This document shows, piece after piece, positions 27,142 to 36,411 of a DNA stretch of 64,000 nt. Source of the DNA: Methanospirillum lacunae (GTDB lineage Archaea > Halobacteriota > Methanomicrobia > Methanomicrobiales > Methanospirillaceae); assembly GCF_046195335.1 (NCBI RefSeq), contig NZ_CP176093.1, one strand, 5' to 3'. A model generated the notes under the pieces. The model was not told where the DNA came from. It did no database searches and worked only from the letters and a program-made list of their open reading frames with translations. The first letter of the stretch is position 1. Every line of letters starts with the position of its first letter. The position numbers and the translations under genes were made by a program.

Positions 27142-28926
27142 TCATGCAAACAGGTAATTATCTGTATCAATTTTTTCTGGTACTGTCTTCCCGGTCCATC
27201 TGATTATTGCATTTCTCGCCCTGATAAGTTCCGCAATACTCCATGCCTGGCAGATTGTTCCGGCCGGCTCGTGTGGAGCATCTCCATTAAACATTTCAGG
27301 AATCATTCCCGCTCCGTCGGTCAGGAAATATTCCCATAACGGGGTAATCATTGACTGAACTTTTTCATGGTCTGTTCCGTATTGAATAAGTGCGTCAATG
27401 TATAGACCGGTCTGCCATGGCCAGACCATCCCGTTATGATACGAGATATCACCTGCATACCTGCCATGGTATCCTGCTGAAGAAGGAGATACAGATCTAA
27501 GTCCATAAGGTGTAAGAAGTTCTTTTCCTATTACTCCCAAGGCACGATGTCCGTCATCAAACGGGATTAACCCAAATGCAAGTGCAATAATCTGGTTTGA
27601 TCTGATTGTAGGGTCATCAGGCATAAGCCTGTCATACAAACAACCGGTATCAGGGTTCCAGAAATGTTGAAACTCTTTGTGGGCATCCTGTGAACTCACG
27701 GGGGTTGAGAATTTCAGGTACTCCATGAGTTCAAGGGCAAGAATCCAGAGGGCATTGATCTCGACCGGCATTCCGTCTCGTGGAGTGGCGGGAGTATCCA
27801 TCCAGGTGGATCCTCCAGTGACTTTTATCAGGTTCCCTTCCAGCAAAGCCACCCCGCTTTGGGTGTACTCGCTGAGGAGTTCTTCGAGTTCATGCCTGAT
27901 GGTTGCAACAAAGGGGGAGCCGGGAAGTTTTTGTATATAGTGAAAAAGAGCCCAGAAGAACCAGAGTGTTGCATCTGAAGAAGTATATGAATCAGGATAA
28001 CGATTCAATATCAGACCGCTTTTTTGATGTGCAAGATGCCATCTGAATATATCTTCTGCTTCCCTATACCGGCCGGTCTCAAGCAATAGTCCTGGGAGAC
28101 TGATAAAAGTGTCACGACCCCAGGTCTCGGTAAACCAGTGGTAACCGGCAAGGATCTCAGTTCCCTTTATACACAACCGGGATGCATGGTCAATGATATC
28201 CTGAAATATATGTGGCTCTGATTCATGGTTCAGTTCTGGTCCGGCACCAGGAGGAGCAAACCGAATCTCAACCGTTCCGTTTGTGACAATCCCGGAAAAG
28301 TATCCTGGTGAGACAAGGTTTTCAACTGAATCATAACCCCGCTCTTCTTCACGAGGATACCTGGCATTCAGATACTTCTGTTTCTCTTCCGTGAACCTGA
28401 GATCAGACCTTACTGTACATCCGTTTAATATTCGCGTTCCCTCAATAATTTCGGCATTAAGGTCCGGGTTTCCTGAAAGATCTTCCACAGCCCGGCTGGT
28501 CATAAGAGGCCTGATCATTAGTGATGCGGTCCCGGTTATTTCATACCTGATCGTAAGGACTCTATCCAGGATGAAGGATCTGCGAATCCTGACTCCCGGA
28601 ATTGCAAACTCCTGGATTACAGGGTATAATGATGCACCAAGTGTCCAGGGGAGTCCTCCTTCAACAAAGGTATCGCCCCAGTATCCTGGTGAGAGCCTGA
28701 TCCCATTTGCTTCGTCATGAAGTGAACTGACCAGTATCATTCCTTTTTGTACTAGGAGCCCATGATATCGCCTTGTATTTCCAGCAAATGATGAAGAACA
28801 ATATACCTCGCCATCTGTCATCAGGAACTCACGAATCCCTGAAATTTCAGGAATTCTCAGTTCACGCCCATACCTGATATTGGTTGGAACATTCTTCAGA
28901 TTTTGATCAGGATTCAGTAATATCAC
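27142..28926 (-). CDS. Glycogen debranching enzyme (amylo-alpha-1,6-glucosidase type)
   Basis: This 594-residue protein has the N-terminal GDE domain (FAGNTRRYHGLLVQ near residue 50) and the C-terminal (alpha/alpha)6 catalytic barrel with GYHWFTETWGRDTFISLPG near 265, GSTWMDTP and HNGMVWPWQTGL. These are the hallmarks of the archaeal/bacterial amylo-1,6-glucosidase group, which removes branch stubs during glycogen breakdown. It starts with GTG at 28926. Downstream on the same strand is a dockerin-like protein. Upstream are a GT4 glycosyltransferase and a GH57 enzyme, forming a glycogen metabolism cluster. Confidence 0.92.
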   Translation of the reverse strand: MILLNPDQNLKNVPTNIRYGRELRIPEISGIREFLMTDGEVYCSSSFAGNTRRYHGLLVQKGMILVSSLHDEANGIRLSPGYWGDTFVEGGLPWTLGASLYPVIQEFAIPGVRIRRSFILDRVLTIRYEITGTASLMIRPLMTSRAVEDLSGNPDLNAEIIEGTRILNGCTVRSDLRFTEEKQKYLNARYPREEERGYDSVENLVSPGYFSGIVTNGTVEIRFAPPGAGPELNHESEPHIFQDIIDHASRLCIKGTEILAGYHWFTETWGRDTFISLPGLLLETGRYREAEDIFRWHLAHQKSGLILNRYPDSYTSSDATLWFFWALFHYIQKLPGSPFVATIRHELEELLSEYTQSGVALLEGNLIKVTGGSTWMDTPATPRDGMPVEINALWILALELMEYLKFSTPVSSQDAHKEFQHFWNPDTGCLYDRLMPDDPTIRSNQIIALAFGLIPFDDGHRALGVIGKELLTPYGLRSVSPSSAGYHGRYAGDISYHNGMVWPWQTGLYIDALIQYGTDHEKVQSMITPLWEYFLTDGAGMIPEMFNGDAPHEPAGTICQAWSIAELIRARNAIIRWTGKTVPEKIDTDNYLFA

Positions 28927-29034
28927 CCGGTAACTGCAAGCATGATGCTGGTATAGTATTGGATCTTTAAGTACATTGTTTATATGTTAAAGGTGGTTAT
29001 GGGAAATCAGGCTTGGATCAGGCCATCTCTGCAA

Positions 29035-30168
29035 TCATGTCTCATTATAGACGTTCATGATCTGCTCAGCGATCGAGTCCCAGAAGAATCGCCTGTCTAC
29101 CTGGTTATATCCTCCCCTTCCGAGTCTTGTTCGCTCATTCTGGTTCTCCAGGTAGTGATTCACTCCCCATGCAATTCCATCTGCAGTTGGATCTACAACA
29201 AGCCCGGTGACTTCATGTTCAACGTTTTCTGCCAGTCCGCCGACCCTGGTTACCACAACCGGTCTGTTTGCGCTCCAGGCTTCCAGGAGAACAATCCCAA
29301 ATGGTTCATTCCTGCTTGGAATTACAACAATATCGCTTGCATGCAAAAGCCTGACGTACTCTGAATCGGTGATAAACCCGGGAAACTGCACAGGCATTCC
29401 CTGTGTCCTGTTTATCAGCCAGTCTTTCATTCCGCCGCTTCCGGCGAGAATGAATTGTGCATTCCAGAAGCGGTTTAAGATCATGGGAATCGCATCAACA
29501 AGAATATCTGGTCCCTTCTGGTATACCATTCTGCCAACAAAGAGGACAAGAGGAGCAAGATAATGGATTCCATATGTCTTTTTTATGGCTCCCTGATCGA
29601 TACTTACGTCAAACTGCTCTTTTACTACTCCGTTTGGAATTACCCTTATATTTCCAGGATCTACTTTGTAGAGATCGATCACTTCCTGTTTGAGCTGACC
29701 CGAAACCGCAACACAACGTTTTGCTATCTGCCCGGCGTACCACTCTTTTCCACAGATCTCATGGTACTCCCACCAGTCTCCATGTACTCCCCCGTTTCTT
29801 CCAAACTCGGTTGAATGGTATGTGAAAATAGTCCTGCGATGGCTGAGAAGATGCATTGCTTCGACAACGTGCCAGTCATGAAAATGCAGGATATCAAATG
29901 GTTTTTCATCGTACTGATTGAACCGGTTTACAAGTCCATGCGAGAGATCAGAGCAGTACTCCACAACATTGGATCCATATGGTCTCCACACATGGTAGAA
30001 GACACCACTCATCTCAAAGTCCTGATCCCCCCTGGTGAAGAAATGCACCTCATGTTTTTTTGCCAGTGATTGTGCCAGATAAGTTGCAGCATTGGATAAA
30101 CCTCCGACCCGATCAGAGTACAAACTCTCCCAGCAGAATATTGCAATTTTTAACCGTGTTTCACTCAC
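29035..30168 (-). CDS. GT4-family glycosyltransferase (glycogen synthase-like)
   Basis: This 377-residue two-lobed retaining glycosyltransferase has an N-terminal GVGGLS-type glycine motif (VGGLSNAATYLAQ, about residues 21-33), a C-terminal domain with LFVGRMVYQKGPDIL, and the family EX7E motif EPFGIVLLE. Beside a debranching enzyme and a GH57 enzyme, the likely job is elongation of glycogen or a related alpha-glucan, as in other methanogen clusters. The donor sugar nucleotide cannot be determined. The start is GTG at 30168. The 285-bp gap to the GH57 gene shows no supported gene. Confidence 0.88.
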   Translation of the reverse strand: MSETRLKIAIFCWESLYSDRVGGLSNAATYLAQSLAKKHEVHFFTRGDQDFEMSGVFYHVWRPYGSNVVEYCSDLSHGLVNRFNQYDEKPFDILHFHDWHVVEAMHLLSHRRTIFTYHSTEFGRNGGVHGDWWEYHEICGKEWYAGQIAKRCVAVSGQLKQEVIDLYKVDPGNIRVIPNGVVKEQFDVSIDQGAIKKTYGIHYLAPLVLFVGRMVYQKGPDILVDAIPMILNRFWNAQFILAGSGGMKDWLINRTQGMPVQFPGFITDSEYVRLLHASDIVVIPSRNEPFGIVLLEAWSANRPVVVTRVGGLAENVEHEVTGLVVDPTADGIAWGVNHYLENQNERTRLGRGGYNQVDRRFFWDSIAEQIMNVYNET

Positions 30169-30453
30169 TACTCTACACTTCCTGAGTTATTTTTTGTTCA
30201 GCGTAATTTTTCTGAAATGGTGTTCCTCTCCTCGTATGGAGGATTGAGTGCCGTCAATTGTAATCTATGGTATTATTTTTTGACTTATGATAAAATCCTG
30301 ATACCTATACAGAGGATTGATGATGATCCGTTATATATCTCACCGCTTATGCTATGATGCAACAGAGGGATATCCCAAAAAAAATGAAGAAAAAAGTATG
30401 AATTTCAGGGTATTGAACCCGGAGAATTATGTTCTAAAAAATATTATGCGTTT

Positions 30454-31899
30454 TCAGGCTCTCCACAATTCATCGCATCTGTTCTCTGCAGCCTGAATCA
30501 GATCCTGTCGTGTTCGGGCCTGCTCAAGAGAAGATGCCAGAGGTTCATCCTTGACAACATCTCTGACCCAGGCTGTAAAGTCCCCGTTCTGACGATGGAA
30601 TTCTATAGAATCTGCAGGGACGATGGAGAGCATATCAGCAAACTGGTCGAGATCAAATGCAACATGCCCGGTGAATCCTACCGGACTAGAGAAGTAGAAG
30701 GCGTCATCGATATTGATTGATCTGAGTGGATACATCTTTTCTTTTGTAGAGTCATTGAGAATACATTGTTCCTCGTAATCTGCAACAACATCCATGTAGG
30801 TGATGAATGCCTGGTGTTCTGGCTGGTGGCTGAAATATGAATGAACCTCACCACAGGATCCATTTTTGCATGACATGTAATAGAAATGATCACTGATCTG
30901 TAAACACCGCCAGAGCCGTTCATCACATGTAAAGCGTTGTGCCCTCTGTATTGCCCTGACTGCGTTCTTCTGCTTCCTGTTCTCTATCCAGGCTGTTGCG
31001 TCTTTCTCTGCATCTGCCCATGAGACCGGAACAGGTACAGAGAATTCATCCCGTACTGGGTATTTGAGAATATCAGACGGGTTGATCATCTCTACCCCTG
31101 ATCTTCTGAGTTCAGGGCCCAGGTGCCTGAAAAACTCTAGAATTCCCGTGTCTGCCCAATAGTGCTCGCCCAGAGTTTCATAATCAATAAACACCGGGAT
31201 AAAGTCCCCCGGTGTCTGTGATACCCAGTTTGCATATTTGTCTGCAGTTAGTGGCCATGCTTCCCAGTCCCTGCATGTGAATCTGAATGCGATGTCATCG
31301 GAGAGTTTGAAATTTCTCATGATGAGTGGCAATCCCTGGCACTGGTACAGGTAATTCGGACTTCTCCATTTCAGAATATGGTCGACTCCTTCTGTAAAGC
31401 AGGCTGAGAAACCCATCTCCCTGATATTCTGTGCAATCCGGTTATCAAGAATAAATTCGGTATTCTCAAAGATCTTTGGGGTTACCCCGAAGACATCCTT
31501 GAGAAGCTGCCGGTGCATGGAAACCTGGTGTCTAAATTCATCCATCTCCCAGAACAGGCTTGAAATGCTGTGATAGTAGGTTTGGCAAATCATCTCCACC
31601 CGTGGGTGGTGTGCAGCCTGAACAAACAGGTCCAGAACATCAGGTGCCCATCTCTCAAGTTGTTCGACCAGAACTCCTGATATTGAGAATGCACATGCAA
31701 ATCCATCATCCAGTTGATCAAGGATGATTGAAGTAGCAGGACCATAACATTTATCGCAAACCCTCAATAGGATCTCCTTGTTGGCAGGATCAAAATACCG
31801 TTTGATGTGATCCTCCTTATCGGATTCTTGTCTATATGTAAATTTTTTATTCAGACGGTAAGGCTGATGTACCTCAAAGCCGAGACAGAATTGTTTCAT
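30454..31899 (-). CDS. GH57 alpha-amylase-like glycoside hydrolase
   Basis: This 481-residue GH57 protein has region 1 HQPYR at residues 11-15 and a glutamate-containing ENTEFILDN (145-153) where the nucleophile is expected. FIDYETLGEH (237-246) holds the region-4 aspartate Asp239. It acts on alpha-glucans in the cytoplasm (there is no signal peptide), as an alpha-amylase or 4-alpha-glucanotransferase. It completes the glycogen cluster with the GT4 and debranching genes. I cannot separate amylase from transferase activity by sequence alone. Confidence 0.9.
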   Translation of the reverse strand: MKQFCLGFEVHQPYRLNKKFTYRQESDKEDHIKRYFDPANKEILLRVCDKCYGPATSIILDQLDDGFACAFSISGVLVEQLERWAPDVLDLFVQAAHHPRVEMICQTYYHSISSLFWEMDEFRHQVSMHRQLLKDVFGVTPKIFENTEFILDNRIAQNIREMGFSACFTEGVDHILKWRSPNYLYQCQGLPLIMRNFKLSDDIAFRFTCRDWEAWPLTADKYANWVSQTPGDFIPVFIDYETLGEHYWADTGILEFFRHLGPELRRSGVEMINPSDILKYPVRDEFSVPVPVSWADAEKDATAWIENRKQKNAVRAIQRAQRFTCDERLWRCLQISDHFYYMSCKNGSCGEVHSYFSHQPEHQAFITYMDVVADYEEQCILNDSTKEKMYPLRSINIDDAFYFSSPVGFTGHVAFDLDQFADMLSIVPADSIEFHRQNGDFTAWVRDVVKDEPLASSLEQARTRQDLIQAAENRCDELWRA

Positions 31900-32114
31900 C
31901 CTGTCCCTCTTTGGCAGGGTAAAGTACTGTTATTATATAGTTGCACAATAAATGGAATTTTCAGACTGAAAAGAAATTGGAGCATACTATTGATACTGTT
32001 TCATTTGCATATTTATAGATGCCGCCTGATGAATCCTATTCTCTATGATAACAATCGTGAATGGTTGAAAAGGAATCAGAAATCTTTTATTATGAAAAGA
32101 GTTGATGATATCTG

Positions 32115-32534
32115 ATGGAATTTGGGGTATATCAGTTCCTGGCAGATCCGGTCCTGATTGCCTTTCTTATTTTGACTGCATTTTCTGTAATCTGGAAATT
32201 TTTCAAGGTATGGATCGCTTCAATTATTACCTGTTCATTAGCGGGAGCTTTGATCGTAGTTATCCTGATCACAGCTAGTCAGGTTGCAGGCGCTGATGAC
32301 CTTATCAGATATCTTATCACTTCCCATTACCGGTTTATGGGGTCTTTAACCCTCAGTTTTCGCGATATCCTTTTGATGCTCCTTCTTATCATCTCATTCC
32401 AGCTCGCCTTAGCAGGTCATACACTGGAGATTGAAAAGAAATTAAATGAGCATCTGTTCTGGATTCCCTCCAGGGGCACCCATCATTATGAGATGGAACA
32501 TACTCTTGAGTGTGAGAAAAAAGCGAATAAATAA
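32115..32534 (+). CDS. Small integral membrane protein, unknown
   Basis: This 139-residue protein has three or so TM helices (VLIAFLILTAFSVIWKFF, WIASIITCSLAGALIVVILI and FRDILLMLLLIISFQLAL) and a charged C-terminal tail with HTLEIEKKL and HTLECEKK. No family is recognised. It diverges from the GH57 gene and converges with the broken cupin-deaminase gene. It overlaps nothing functional. Confidence 0.6.
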   Translation: MEFGVYQFLADPVLIAFLILTAFSVIWKFFKVWIASIITCSLAGALIVVILITASQVAGADDLIRYLITSHYRFMGSLTLSFRDILLMLLLIISFQLALAGHTLEIEKKLNEHLFWIPSRGTHHYEMEHTLECEKKANK

Positions 32535-32542
32535 TTGCCAGG

Positions 32543-33397
32543 TCACAGAGTTCCAATATCTTCGTTCCAAAGGTCAGGATTATCCAAAATAAACCTCTTC
32601 ATCATTGAAATACATCTCAGGTTATTCAGATTGGTGACCCTGATCCCATGAGATCTCATAAAAACCTCTGCACCCTCAAATGTCTGCGATTCACCAACTA
32701 TTACTGTTGGTATCTGAAACTGAACGACAGCTCCTGCACAAAGGAAACATGGCATCAGGGTTGAATAGAGTATACAGTCTTTGTATGATCCGATTCTTCC
32801 CGTATTGCGAAGGCAGTCAATCTCGGCATGGATCATGGGATCATCGTTCTGTACCCTCCGGTTATGTCCCCTACCAATAATAGTACCGTTTTTTACCAGG
32901 ACTGCTCCTATTGGAATTCCTCCTTCAGACAACCCTTTTTCAGCCTCGCAGATTGCCTCTTCCATAAAGGAATCATGATTCTCACTGGCTTGTTCTGGTG
33001 ATCCAAGAATTTCATCTTCAGCTGTCCAGGCAGGATCTACGATTGCAAGAAATGTAAGTTCATCATCCCCGGTATTTTTATAAACTGAACTGATCCGGGA
33101 GGTATGTACACGAGTTGTCCTGCTGATACCAGTTTTTCTTCTGCCCCGATATGCATCAAGCCAGTTCCCTGCAGAATGTAATATACCTCTGACGATCTGA
33201 GCAGAGTATGGGGGAGGGTTTCCTGCCCTGAAGCAATCCTGGCATGAGCAACGCTATACGCTATATCTGGATGAGATCCGGTCACCAAAATCCTTGGGAT
33301 GAAATAACTCGCCAAGCAGTGATTTGTCCATCACTTCCTTATATGGGATTTGACTGATGTTGGTGATGAGCATACCTTCGGTATTAGGTGTCGACAT
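32543..33397 (-). pseudogene. Cupin-cytosine deaminase fusion gene disrupted by two compensating frameshifts
   Basis: Conserved sequence runs through three segments. Frame 1 from the ATG at 33397 gives NISQIPYKEVMDKSLLGELF, then HPKDFGDR. One base too many near 33275 moves the cupin core (SHPDIAYSVAHARIASGQET to IPPGSVQFIK) into frame 2. One base too few in the A5 run near 33088 returns it to frame 1 (TGDDELTFLAIVDPAWTAED), which continues without a stop into a yeast-type cytosine deaminase: HAEIDCLRNTGR and PCFLCAGA hold the zinc ligands and catalytic Glu. The total span is a multiple of three. The ancestral gene was therefore a cupin-deaminase fusion. The deaminase part could still be translated from the ATG at 32965. 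Sequencing error is the alternative. Confidence 0.78.
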
Positions 33398-33522
33398 GTT
33401 ATACATACATGCTGACAGTCTGTAAGCAGGACAGGGTAGTAGCCAATATGGCTTGACTATACGACTCTATACCAATAACCGGTATCCTCATCTATTATCC
33501 GGGCAGAATAGTCTGAAAGACT

Positions 33523-33783
33523 ATGATCGACACTATCATCCTGATTCTGCTGGGACTCATTATTCTTGTTATTCTGTGGAAACTCGTAAAGAATGTGATG
33601 AACCTTGTGATTAATTCCATCATGGGACTTATCATTCTGATTGCTGTCAATTTTCTCCATCTGTTTGGCCTTTTGGGGAAGACCGACATTCCGATCAACA
33701 TTATATCTGTAATTGTCTGTGCCCTTGCAGGAATCCCAGGGGCAATTTTGTTGATCCTTCTTCATCTTGTCGGGCTTTATTAA
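33523..33783 (+). CDS. BofA-like small membrane protein
   Basis: This 86-residue, almost wholly hydrophobic protein has three TM segments (IILILLGLIILVILWKLVKN, NLVINSIMGLIILIAVNFL and IISVIVCALAGIPGAILLIL). The NSIxGLIxLxxxN block and the GxPGAxLLILLHL end match the BofA/pro-sigma-K processing inhibitor family. In Bacillus BofA restrains a membrane metalloprotease during sporulation. Archaea do not sporulate, so here it may regulate or assist another intramembrane protease. It stands alone. Confidence 0.75.
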   Translation: MIDTIILILLGLIILVILWKLVKNVMNLVINSIMGLIILIAVNFLHLFGLLGKTDIPINIISVIVCALAGIPGAILLILLHLVGLY

Positions 33784-33855
33784 CCCATTTTTTCAAAAAA
33801 AGTTTTGTATTACCTGTCGTCCATGATGTACTGCACGAGGTAACAACGGATTTAA

Positions 33856-35496
33856 TTATTCGATCTTATTTTCCGGAGTCATATTCTCTGTACCTTGATT
33901 ACCAGCACTATTTTCAGGCCCGGTTATGATAAGTGCAAGAATTCCTGAATCAGCAGGACCGAAGAAGTCTGAACCACTATATACTCCTCTGTAATAATGG
34001 AATCCCGTCTTTTTCGGAACATCCACCATTGCTACAGTTCCATCACTTCGTGTTGTGAGGTTTCCATTGCCGTTCATGAACCAGGTAAATCCATCTTCTG
34101 AGAAGTACATCTGTACCGGCTCCTCTGCCAGGGGATTACCGTCAGGATCAGACAGAGTAAATGTGATCAGGGCTTTTTCATTAACCTGCACTTCTGAAGG
34201 TTCACTCTTAACCGTGAGTACTGCAGGCAGGATTGATGAATTGGTTTCTGTCTGACCCCTGACAACCAGAGGAAGAACATGGGAAAATAATGGTTTGCCA
34301 GTCTGTTCTTTCTTGGAAACAACTGCAAGATATGAGATTCCTGTGAGGTTTGGACCACTTACATTGAATGCATAATATCCGTCATCATTCGTGATTGCTT
34401 CAGAGGTGTTTCTGAATCTATCCCAGATCCTGTCAGCAAAATTGTACCAGTACAGGTTGAGACGACCTGAAGCGATTCCGTTTCCTTCCCCGTCCGAGAA
34501 CCAACCAGAAATCGTGATATTTTCATCAGGTTTGAGGATTGCGGCATTCAGTCCGGCATCAATACTTCTGACACCTGTTCTGTCACGAGCCATAGGCGTG
34601 AAATCCTGCGTTTTCTCAAACTGCAATGTCACAATATTACTGGTGAGATCCTTTCCAAGATCATCTGTGGAGAGTGCCCTGAATGAGAGTGGCCCGGGGC
34701 CTGTAAGATAATATGAAGATGTAAATGAACCATCTGCCTCGGTTGTGATTGTATCACCAATCTTAGTGTATTGACCATCCTCTCCTCTCTTCTGGATGTT
34801 CACTGGCAGATACGGAAGGGGAGTCTGGTTTTCCCCGGTTATTGATCCTGAAAATGTGACATTTTCCCCGGAGATGTATGATTCTGGGCTATAAAGGATA
34901 CATTCAGATCCCTCTGATATTTGTTTGATATCACTCTCATTCTGAGTATCATCAGATTCTGGTATCTCATCTTCAGGTTCTGTTATGGGTTGTTCCGGCT
35001 CTTCCTGAACCGTGAGGTTTGTGAATTTTTGTTCAGTTGAATTTGCTACAGTCGTTATTTCTATCTCGTAACTTTTTGTCAGATTCTGACCTTTTAAATC
35101 TGAACCTTCAAACCAGGCCTGGTATCTGACGATTCCTGAACTGTTCACATGATCTGTTAATGAAAAATCACCGTTATCATCTGTTGTAAGATTTGCAACC
35201 GGAGCAGGGCTGGTGTCATTACCACGTGCCATAATGATGGGTGCATTTTTTATCGGGCCAAACATTGTGGTAATTTTACCTGAAATGTTCACCTCACTTC
35301 CCTGTGGGAGATAATACTGGTCAGGTCTTATATCAAGAGTAATCTGTAGCCCTGTAAGCATGGTGTTATTATCAGGAATTGCAAGTATCGATTGCCATTC
35401 TTCTGTTGTGTGTTCTTTCAGTGAGATTGCCGAAACAGTTCCTGAAACTAGAATCAACATTATCAAAAACAGGAGATGAAAGGATTTGATCTGCAT
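33856..35496 (-). CDS. Secreted protein with several Ig-like (filamin/Big-type) domains
   Basis: This protein of about 546 residues starts MQIKSFHLLFLIMLILVSGT (signal peptide). An upstream frame extension reads through the preceding gene and is rejected. Four or so beta-sandwich repeats can be recognised by the pattern of a surface carbohydrate or polymer domain: YYLPQGSEVNISGKI with DDNGDFSLTD, SYISGENVTFSGSI with TEADGSFTSSY, ILKPDENITISGWF with NDDGYYAFNV, and VQVNEKALITFTLS with RSDGTVAMVD. An acidic linker lies near 170-210. Many N-x-T/S sequons are present. Surface structure or adhesion is likely. It follows a TPR protein by 16 bp. Confidence 0.78.
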   Translation of the reverse strand: MQIKSFHLLFLIMLILVSGTVSAISLKEHTTEEWQSILAIPDNNTMLTGLQITLDIRPDQYYLPQGSEVNISGKITTMFGPIKNAPIIMARGNDTSPAPVANLTTDDNGDFSLTDHVNSSGIVRYQAWFEGSDLKGQNLTKSYEIEITTVANSTEQKFTNLTVQEEPEQPITEPEDEIPESDDTQNESDIKQISEGSECILYSPESYISGENVTFSGSITGENQTPLPYLPVNIQKRGEDGQYTKIGDTITTEADGSFTSSYYLTGPGPLSFRALSTDDLGKDLTSNIVTLQFEKTQDFTPMARDRTGVRSIDAGLNAAILKPDENITISGWFSDGEGNGIASGRLNLYWYNFADRIWDRFRNTSEAITNDDGYYAFNVSGPNLTGISYLAVVSKKEQTGKPLFSHVLPLVVRGQTETNSSILPAVLTVKSEPSEVQVNEKALITFTLSDPDGNPLAEEPVQMYFSEDGFTWFMNGNGNLTTRSDGTVAMVDVPKKTGFHYYRGVYSGSDFFGPADSGILALIITGPENSAGNQGTENMTPENKIE

Positions 35497-35512
35497 GATT
35501 AGGTCTCGTTTT

Positions 35513-36340
35513 TTATGGGTTAATTGGCTTCTCACCCGGCTGTAGGTACCTGAACTCCTGGTACCGGTCCTCAAGTTCCTGTATAGTCCGGGCAACGAAT
35601 TCGTCTGATCGCTTCTCCATCTTGACTTTAATTATTGCATCTCTGCCTGGATCGATCCTGACTGCCCGTTCATATCCATTAATTCCGGGTGTGTAGAGAT
35701 CAGTCTGTTTTAGTGATAGGGAAGCGTTTGCACCAGCAGTTGGGATGGTAAGAAGTGCAAAGATTACATCTGATCTCTTCTCCCAGTTCTGTGCGTTATT
35801 TGGTGTGAGATTTACAAGTGTTGAGTAACGATCATATGCCTCTAGATACCGTGCCTTTTCGAGAGCAATATCTGCTATCGCTGAGAGATATAGTGGATTA
35901 TTTGTCTGAATCTGGAGTATCTGTGAGAATACAGCATCTGCCTCACTTGTTTTACCAGTCTTCACCAGAAGTCGTGCTTTCTTGATCAGAAGTGAAGGAT
36001 TAGATGGATCGAGAGAGATGGCCTGATTAAGTATTTTTATGGCTCCGGTATTATCCCCAGCAGCGATAAGGGCCTCACTTTTAAGCCGATATAGATCAGC
36101 CTGATCAGGGTGCTTTGCTATATAAAAGTCATATACAGAAACTGCAGTCATTGGACGTGCGGTCATTACTGAGAATTCTGCAAGTGCAGTTCCAGTATTC
36201 TGCAGGAGTTGTTCTGGAATCATATCCTGGTACTGTGCTGGAATAACAGTGAATATAGCCTGCAGAAAAGTCGCTGGCATAAGAACAATGAGCACAAGTA
36301 TTACCAGAAGAATACCAATTGTCAGTCTTCCAAGATTCAT
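35513..36340 (-). CDS. Membrane-anchored TPR-repeat protein
   Basis: This 275-residue protein has an N-terminal TM (IGILLVILVLIVLMPATF) followed by tetratricopeptide repeats: NTGAIKILNQAISLDPSNPS, KTSEADAVFSQILQIQTNNP and RYLEAYDRYSTLVNLTPNNA. TPRs form protein-binding scaffolds. GGGGG-GAG lies directly before the ATG. The Ig-like surface protein follows 16 bp downstream, so this may be its membrane partner. AroD ends 71 bp upstream, so read-through from the LonB operon is possible. Confidence 0.8.
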   Translation of the reverse strand: MNLGRLTIGILLVILVLIVLMPATFLQAIFTVIPAQYQDMIPEQLLQNTGTALAEFSVMTARPMTAVSVYDFYIAKHPDQADLYRLKSEALIAAGDNTGAIKILNQAISLDPSNPSLLIKKARLLVKTGKTSEADAVFSQILQIQTNNPLYLSAIADIALEKARYLEAYDRYSTLVNLTPNNAQNWEKRSDVIFALLTIPTAGANASLSLKQTDLYTPGINGYERAVRIDPGRDAIIKVKMEKRSDEFVARTIQELEDRYQEFRYLQPGEKPINP

Positions 36341-36411
36341 TCGCTCCCCCCTTTACAGATCACTCGATACACGTTATCGATCATATGATTCCTGATCATT
36401 GTCATCCCTTT

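Noticed and set aside
30320..30496. 58-codon rightward frame between GT4 and GH57 genes
   Set aside because: It runs into the antisense of the GH57 gene, has no ribosome site and resembles no protein I know.
31807..32115. 102-codon rightward frame whose stop overlaps the ATG of the membrane protein at 32115
   Set aside because: Its first third is antisense to the GH57 start and the rest is low-quality sequence. The TGATG overlap is probably chance.
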